Position numbers and translations under genes: made by a program. Below are positions 6,989 to 9,479 of a stretch of DNA of 9,479 nt, one piece after another (the stretch's first letter is position 1; each line of letters begins with the position of its first letter). Origin of the DNA: Christensenellaceae bacterium (GTDB lineage: Bacteria; Bacillota; Clostridia; Christensenellales; Borkfalkiaceae); the NCBI GenBank assembly GCA_948482865.1, contig CAOMHR010000051.1:1-9479 (forward strand), in the 5' to 3' direction. Under the pieces are notes generated by a model. It was not told where the DNA came from, searched no databases, and was given only the letters and a program-made list of their open reading frames with translations.

Positions 6989-7022
6989 GCGTTTTGCGCC
7001 TTTGACAAAACGCCGGTTTTTT
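6989..7022 (+). terminator. Probable cls terminator overlapping the next promoter
   Basis: GCGTTTTG (6989-6996) and CAAAACGC (7006-7013) form an 8-bp stem with a 9-base loop; three bases later comes a run of six T (7017-7022). The right arm and loop contain the TTGACA (7002-7007) used as the -35 box of the next gene, so the terminator and promoter share bases. The 3-base gap before the T run makes this less than textbook. Confidence 0.5.
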
Positions 7023-7030
7023 GATAGTAT
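7002..7030 (+). promoter_or_regulatory. Promoter of the GNAT-fold protein gene
   Basis: Perfect -35 TTGACA (7002-7007), 17 bp, then TAGTAT (7025-7030, 4 of 6 matches) as -10; a nearby TATTAT at 7030-7035 is a better hexamer but has a 22-bp spacer. Transcription would start near 7037, giving a leader of about 57 nt before the TTG at 7094. The leader contains an isolated ATGTAA at 7043-7048. Confidence 0.55.
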
Positions 7031-7080
7031 ATTATTCTGAGAATGTAAGTTTTGCAAGCCGTGCTTTTGGCGCGTAAAAC

Positions 7081-7086
7081 GAAGGA
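7081..7086 (+). promoter_or_regulatory. Shine-Dalgarno sequence deciding a TTG start
   Basis: GAAGGA at 7081-7086 is seven bases before TTG at 7094. No in-frame ATG occurs until residue 51, and the other upstream TTG/GTG codons (7052, 7061, 7067) lack such a site. Confidence 0.65.
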
Positions 7087-7093
7087 TAAAAAG

Positions 7094-8230
7094 TTGAATA
7101 TAAAAATCAAGCAAATTCATTCCAAAAGGGATAAGAAAAAGTTCTTTAAATTCCGTGTAGATTTATATAAAAACAATAAGTACGCCGTCCCCAATTTGTA
7201 TATGGACGAGTTCGCCGAATTCGACCCCAAAGTAAACGACGCGTTCCGTTTTGCCGACTGCAAAATGTTTTTGGCATATAAAGACGGAAAAATCGCAGGC
7301 AGGGTTGCGGGGATATGGCACCGCGGCGCAAACGAAAAGTCGGGACTTAAACAGTTGCGTTTTACGCGGTTTGACGTTATAGACGATATCGAAGTAACCA
7401 AAGCCATGTTTGCCGAGCTTTACAAGTGGGCGAAAGAACTGGGTATGGATGAAATTATAGGTCCGATAAGTTTTTCGGATCTGAATGAAGAAGGTATGCT
7501 TATCGAAGGTTTTGACCAGCCTTCGACGTACATAGAAATTTACAATTATCCGTATTACGTCAAGCATATGCAGGAACTCGGCGCGTATAAGGTGGTGGAC
7601 TGGAACTGTTACCGCATTACCGTGCCGGAAAAAGCCGACGAAAGGATTGCGGCGTTAAGCGAAAAAATCGCCAAGAGAAACGGATATGAAATTCTTGACG
7701 TGGCGTATCTTTTAAAGCATGATAAAAAGAAACTGCACGGCTATCTTATGCAGTGTATGGACGTTCTGGACGAAGCCTATTCAAAACTGTACGGCACAAG
7801 TCCGTTGAGCAAAAAGCAGAAAAAGCGTGAAATTGACAGCGTAAGTTTAGTGCTTTTGCCAGAACTTTCAACGGCGGTTCTTAAAGACGATAAAGTCATT
7901 GCCTACGGTTTTATGATGCCTTCCATAAACGAAGCGTTGCGAAAGGGACGCGGGCATATTTTGCCGTTCGGCTTAATTCCGTTTATCAAGGCTTTGAAGC
8001 ACGTAAAAGTTGCGGAGATGATGAGTATAGGCATTACCGCGGAGCATAATAATCAGGGCGCGGTTGCGCTGATTATGAATGAGTGTTCAAAAGGCGTTTT
8101 AAAGCTGGGCGTTAAATATATAGAAACTGGTCCTATGCTTGAAGAAAATCTGCACATACAAAACCTTTGGAAACATTACAATCACGAAATTGTCAAACGC
8201 CACCGTTGCTGGGGTCTGAAAGTCGAATAA
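7094..8230 (+). CDS. YghO-like GNAT-fold protein of unknown substrate
   Basis: A 378-aa soluble protein starting at TTG 7094, with Shine-Dalgarno GAAGGA seven bases upstream. The opening is typical of a conserved bacterial family related to E. coli YghO: a charged start leading to F-x-F-x-V-D-L-Y-K and AVPN (about 18-34), then MFLAYKDGKIAGRVAG (about 58-73). Residues 117-140 hold GPISFSDLNEEGMLIEGFD, where the family has GP-x-N/S and G-L-L-V-x-G-F-D, followed by YNYPYY. A second acetyltransferase-like half follows (VIAYGF near 275, then SIGITAEHNNQGA near 315-327, then IETGP and a conserved NLWKHYNHE near the end). The fold is N-acetyltransferase-like, but the reaction is unknown. It is monocistronic, with its own promoter and terminator. 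The exact start could be a few codons upstream. Confidence 0.8.
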   Translation: MNIKIKQIHSKRDKKKFFKFRVDLYKNNKYAVPNLYMDEFAEFDPKVNDAFRFADCKMFLAYKDGKIAGRVAGIWHRGANEKSGLKQLRFTRFDVIDDIEVTKAMFAELYKWAKELGMDEIIGPISFSDLNEEGMLIEGFDQPSTYIEIYNYPYYVKHMQELGAYKVVDWNCYRITVPEKADERIAALSEKIAKRNGYEILDVAYLLKHDKKKLHGYLMQCMDVLDEAYSKLYGTSPLSKKQKKREIDSVSLVLLPELSTAVLKDDKVIAYGFMMPSINEALRKGRGHILPFGLIPFIKALKHVKVAEMMSIGITAEHNNQGAVALIMNECSKGVLKLGVKYIETGPMLEENLHIQNLWKHYNHEIVKRHRCWGLKVE

Positions 8231-8239
8231 AATCTACAA

Positions 8240-8275
8240 TAAAAAGCTCACAATCGTACGATTGTGAGCTTTTTA
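8240..8275. terminator. Perfect 36-bp palindrome, bidirectional terminator
   Basis: The two halves, 8240-8257 and 8258-8275, are exact reverse complements, with A5 at one end, T5 at the other and a GCTCACAATCG arm between. As RNA this is a GC-containing stem with a minimal loop followed by U-rich sequence on either strand. It starts nine bases after the GNAT gene stop and lies 111 bp beyond the convergent XRE gene, so it can stop both transcripts. Confidence 0.9.
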
Positions 8276-8386
8276 ATTATATCGGAGAAAAAGACAAAAC
8301 CGAAAAACTTTTGAAAATTGGGTTATATACAGGTTTGGTATTATTTGAATAAACTTAGCGGAGCAAGAGTAGCCTAAAACAAATTT

Positions 8387-8851
8387 TTATTTAGACTTAA
8401 CGTGACTATTCAAAAAACAAATGACAATACTTTCGACTGTGCGATATGCGCAATACACAATCCAAACAATCCAAGTGTACTGCCATTTTTGTGATATTAA
8501 ACTAATTATAATATATAATAAAGCCACAACAATAGCAATAATCCAATTCATAATTTTTTTGTGCTTACTTATTATGGCGTTACTTCTATTTAGTGCGGAT
8601 TTTACGTTTTCTTCCGAAATGTTTTTATAATCGCTATCGTTTATTCTTTCGCCGTTTAATATTTCATTTATGCTAACATCATAAAATTTGCTTAAAATTT
8701 GCAGAATTTCAACAGGCGGTAAATAATTACCGTTTTCCCAACGAGAAACGGTTTTATTCGTTACACCGATTTGTTCGCCCAATTCATCTTGCGTAAGATT
8801 TTTTTCTTTCCGCAATTCAGCTAAAAAGGCACCGATTTTTTGCATATCCAT
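8387..8851 (-). CDS. XRE-family repressor with two C-terminal membrane helices
   Basis: A 154-aa protein. Residues about 5-65 are a canonical Cro/C1-type helix-turn-helix: FLAELRKEKNLTQDELGEQ, then VTNKTVSRWENGNYLPP, then ILQILSKFYDVSINEIL. After a polar linker (66-98), two hydrophobic segments (about 99-119 and 122-147) predict membrane anchoring of the C-terminus. This architecture is frequent in Clostridia. Such regulators usually repress a nearby or their own operon and may sense a membrane signal, but nothing here identifies the target. ATG at 8851 is chosen because AAGGAG (8865-8860) precedes it by eight bases. Base composition is clearly more AT-rich than the genes before 8240, consistent with accessory DNA. 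It lies downstream of the small zinc-ribbon-like gene on the same strand but has its own promoter. Confidence 0.9.
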   Translation of the reverse strand: MDMQKIGAFLAELRKEKNLTQDELGEQIGVTNKTVSRWENGNYLPPVEILQILSKFYDVSINEILNGERINDSDYKNISEENVKSALNRSNAIISKHKKIMNWIIAIVVALLYIIISLISQKWQYTWIVWIVYCAYRTVESIVICFLNSHVKSK

Positions 8852-8870
8852 AATGAATTCTCCTTATGTT

Positions 8871-8890
8871 TGGTAGCGTTATTGTAGCAC
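8871..8890 (-). promoter_or_regulatory. XRE promoter with extended -10 and direct-repeat operator candidate
   Basis: On the minus strand an extended -10, TGCTACAAT (8889-8881), lies about 30 bp before the ATG; no good -35 is seen, as is usual for extended -10 promoters. GCTAC occurs twice, at 8888-8884 and 8877-8873, exactly 11 bp apart, one helical turn, spanning the -10 and the predicted start near 8874. This would suit an autorepressor operator (inference). Confidence 0.5.
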
Positions 8891-9094
8891 ACAAATACGG
8901 AAACGCATTGCCCATAAACAGCGAATTTGAAACAAATATTATACATATCATAGGACTAGTGGCGCCGTGGCGGGACTTGATAAAATGCGGACGACTCTAT
9001 CATGCTTTCACAATTAATCTTAAACTGTACAAACATTTTTACTTTCATTATGCTAAACCATTAATAAAAAGAGCAGTGAACCGTATCATTCATT
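8891..9094. other. AT-rich intergenic stretch with no convincing gene
   Basis: Between the XRE promoter and the stop of the small cysteine-rich gene I see no supportable gene. Open frames exist on both strands (plus 8866-9192; minus 8956-9048, 30 codons), but neither has a ribosome site or recognisable domain. A short GC-richer patch at about 8954-8998 stands out from its surroundings and is unexplained. No clear terminator follows the gene ending at 9095. Confidence 0.5.
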
Positions 9095-9322
9095 TTAATT
9101 TTTATTTTCTTTGTTATCGATATTTAAACAATGTTTTATATAATCGCTTCGGTTTCCATTCCAATAGCAATGTATGCATCTGCCATTTTTAAAAATATGT
9201 TCACAATTTGGATAACCGTATATAATACTTGCGCACTCCGGGCATAGAGATTCCATCACTGAACTTGATTTAAGAAATTTACTGCCACATTCAACGCAAA
9301 CAGCGTATTTTTCATTTTTCAT
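9095..9322 (-). CDS. Small cysteine-rich, zinc-ribbon-like protein
   Basis: A 75-aa hydrophilic protein. Two four-ligand metal-binding patterns can be read. The first is C9-V-E-C12 with C27-P-E-C30, a classic zinc ribbon with a 14-residue spacer. The second is C40-x-H42 with C49-I-H-C52, a possible second knuckle. The tail is polar and lysine/asparagine-rich. There is no signal peptide or membrane helix. Small zinc ribbons of this sort often bind nucleic acid or a protein partner, but I cannot name the family. The start ATG at 9322 has only a weak GAG about eight bases upstream. It is AT-rich like the XRE gene, with which it shares strand and neighbourhood between tRNA-Ser and the GNAT gene. 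The regular cysteine spacing is the main reason to believe it is coding. Confidence 0.68.
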   Translation of the reverse strand: MKNEKYAVCVECGSKFLKSSSVMESLCPECASIIYGYPNCEHIFKNGRCIHCYWNGNRSDYIKHCLNIDNKENKN

Positions 9323-9341
9323 AGTATTTTCTCATAATTAC

Positions 9342-9355
9342 TGATTTACAAATCA
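9342..9355. repeat. 14-bp inverted repeat upstream of the zinc-ribbon-like gene
   Basis: TGATTT and AAATCA form perfect 6-bp arms around AC. It lies 20 bases before the start codon at 9322, where an operator for a dimeric regulator could sit. No clear promoter was found around it, so its role is open. Confidence 0.35.
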
Positions 9356-9390
9356 CATTTCAATTTTAAACCCAAATATTAACTTTGTAA

Positions 9391-9431
9391 AATAAAACGA
9401 ACCGATAATTTTCATTATGGTTCGTATTATT
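9391..9431 (-). terminator. Terminator hairpin downstream of tRNA-Ser
   Basis: AATAAAACGAACC (9391-9403) pairs with 9419-9431 with one mismatch, continued by an inner ATAAT (9405-9409) / ATTAT (9414-9418) stem and a TTTC loop, with one bulged G. On the minus strand, the direction of the tRNA, the downstream half is T-rich, as in an intrinsic terminator. It begins seven bases past the CCA end. Confidence 0.75.
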
Positions 9432-9437
9432 TACTAA

Positions 9438-9479
9438 TGGCGGAGAGAGAGGGATTTGAACCCCCGGATAGTTGCCCAT
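9438..9479 (-). tRNA. tRNA-Ser, 3' part, cut by window end
   Basis: On the minus strand the sequence ends in an encoded CCA (9440-9438) with discriminator G73 (9441). The 3' acceptor strand is TCTCTCC (9448-9442). The T-arm is 17 nt (9465-9449): GGGGG, loop TTCAAAT, CCCTC, with one G-U pair. The bases before it (9479-9466) belong to a long variable arm containing GGGCAAC and TATCC. A long variable arm, G73 and an acceptor whose 5' strand must be GGAGAGA all point to serine. The anticodon lies outside the window, so the isoacceptor is unknown. Confidence 0.9.

Noticed and set aside
8240..8275. Palindrome as a transposon end or operator
   Set aside because: Flanking A5/T5 runs and its place between convergent genes fit a bidirectional terminator; there is no transposase or target duplication.
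8866..9192. Plus-strand 108-codon open frame
   Set aside because: It begins inside the XRE promoter/ribosome-site region, overlaps the cysteine-rich gene on the other strand, and shows no domain or Shine-Dalgarno sequence.
9323..9437. Leaderless-type promoter for the zinc-ribbon-like gene
   Set aside because: The hexamers 6-7 nt before the ATG do not resemble a -10, and a TTGAAA at 9363-9358 has no good -10 at 16-18 bp.
1..9479. CRISPR array, transposase, phage genes, known riboswitch or toxin-antitoxin pair
   Set aside because: I looked on both strands for regularly spaced repeats, DDE-type transposase or integrase motifs and conserved riboswitch cores and saw none. The XRE gene has no adjacent toxin-like partner; the cysteine-rich neighbour does not resemble a known toxin.

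Overview
The window is a piece of a bacterial draft assembly, most likely from a low-to-medium GC Bacillota (Clostridia-like) organism. The evidence is gene content: RdgB beside a YfcE-type phosphoesterase, TrmL, a Na/Pi symporter fused to PhoU, a clostridial-type cardiolipin synthase and a membrane-anchored XRE repressor. The promoters are sigma-A type and the tRNA-Ser carries an encoded CCA end. The phylum call is an inference. Bases 1-51 are not genomic: they are an Illumina P5/TruSeq adapter with an 8-base index, so the contig really starts at base 52.

Layout. (1) 52-1318, minus strand: a housekeeping cluster of rdgB (nucleotide-pool sanitation), a metallophosphoesterase overlapping it by ATGA, and the 5' part of an unknown membrane protein cut off by the adapter. 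(2) 1414-1908, minus: trmL, a tRNA wobble-base methyltransferase with its own promoter. (3) 2055-3812, plus: a Na+/phosphate symporter with a PhoU-like tail, divergent from trmL. (4) 3863-5314, minus: a 483-aa polytopic membrane protein whose second half looks like the YwaF/TMEM164 family. A strong hairpin lies between it and gene 3. (5) 5401-6939, plus: cardiolipin synthase, divergent from gene 4 across 86 bp. (6) 7094-8230, plus: a YghO-like GNAT-fold protein with a TTG start, ending in a 36-bp perfect palindrome. (7) 8276-9437: a clearly more AT-rich segment with an XRE repressor bearing two C-terminal membrane helices and a 75-aa cysteine-rich (zinc-ribbon-like) protein, both minus strand. 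(8) 9438-9479: the 3' part of a tRNA-Ser, minus strand, running out of the window.

The most notable signal is in the promoters. rdgB, trmL and cls each have a -35 box, exactly 17 bp, a -10 box, and then only 6-7 nt before the ATG, which puts the predicted transcription start on or next to the start codon (leaderless mRNA). The YwaF-like gene has the same layout with 10 nt. The symporter, the GNAT protein and the XRE repressor instead have Shine-Dalgarno sequences, so the window mixes two initiation modes.

I see no CRISPR array, transposase, integrase, known riboswitch or defence system. The accessory-looking part is the AT-rich tail beside the tRNA-Ser. The other possible functional link is the divergent pair of cardiolipin synthase and a putative membrane acyltransferase-like protein, both of which could act on phospholipids.
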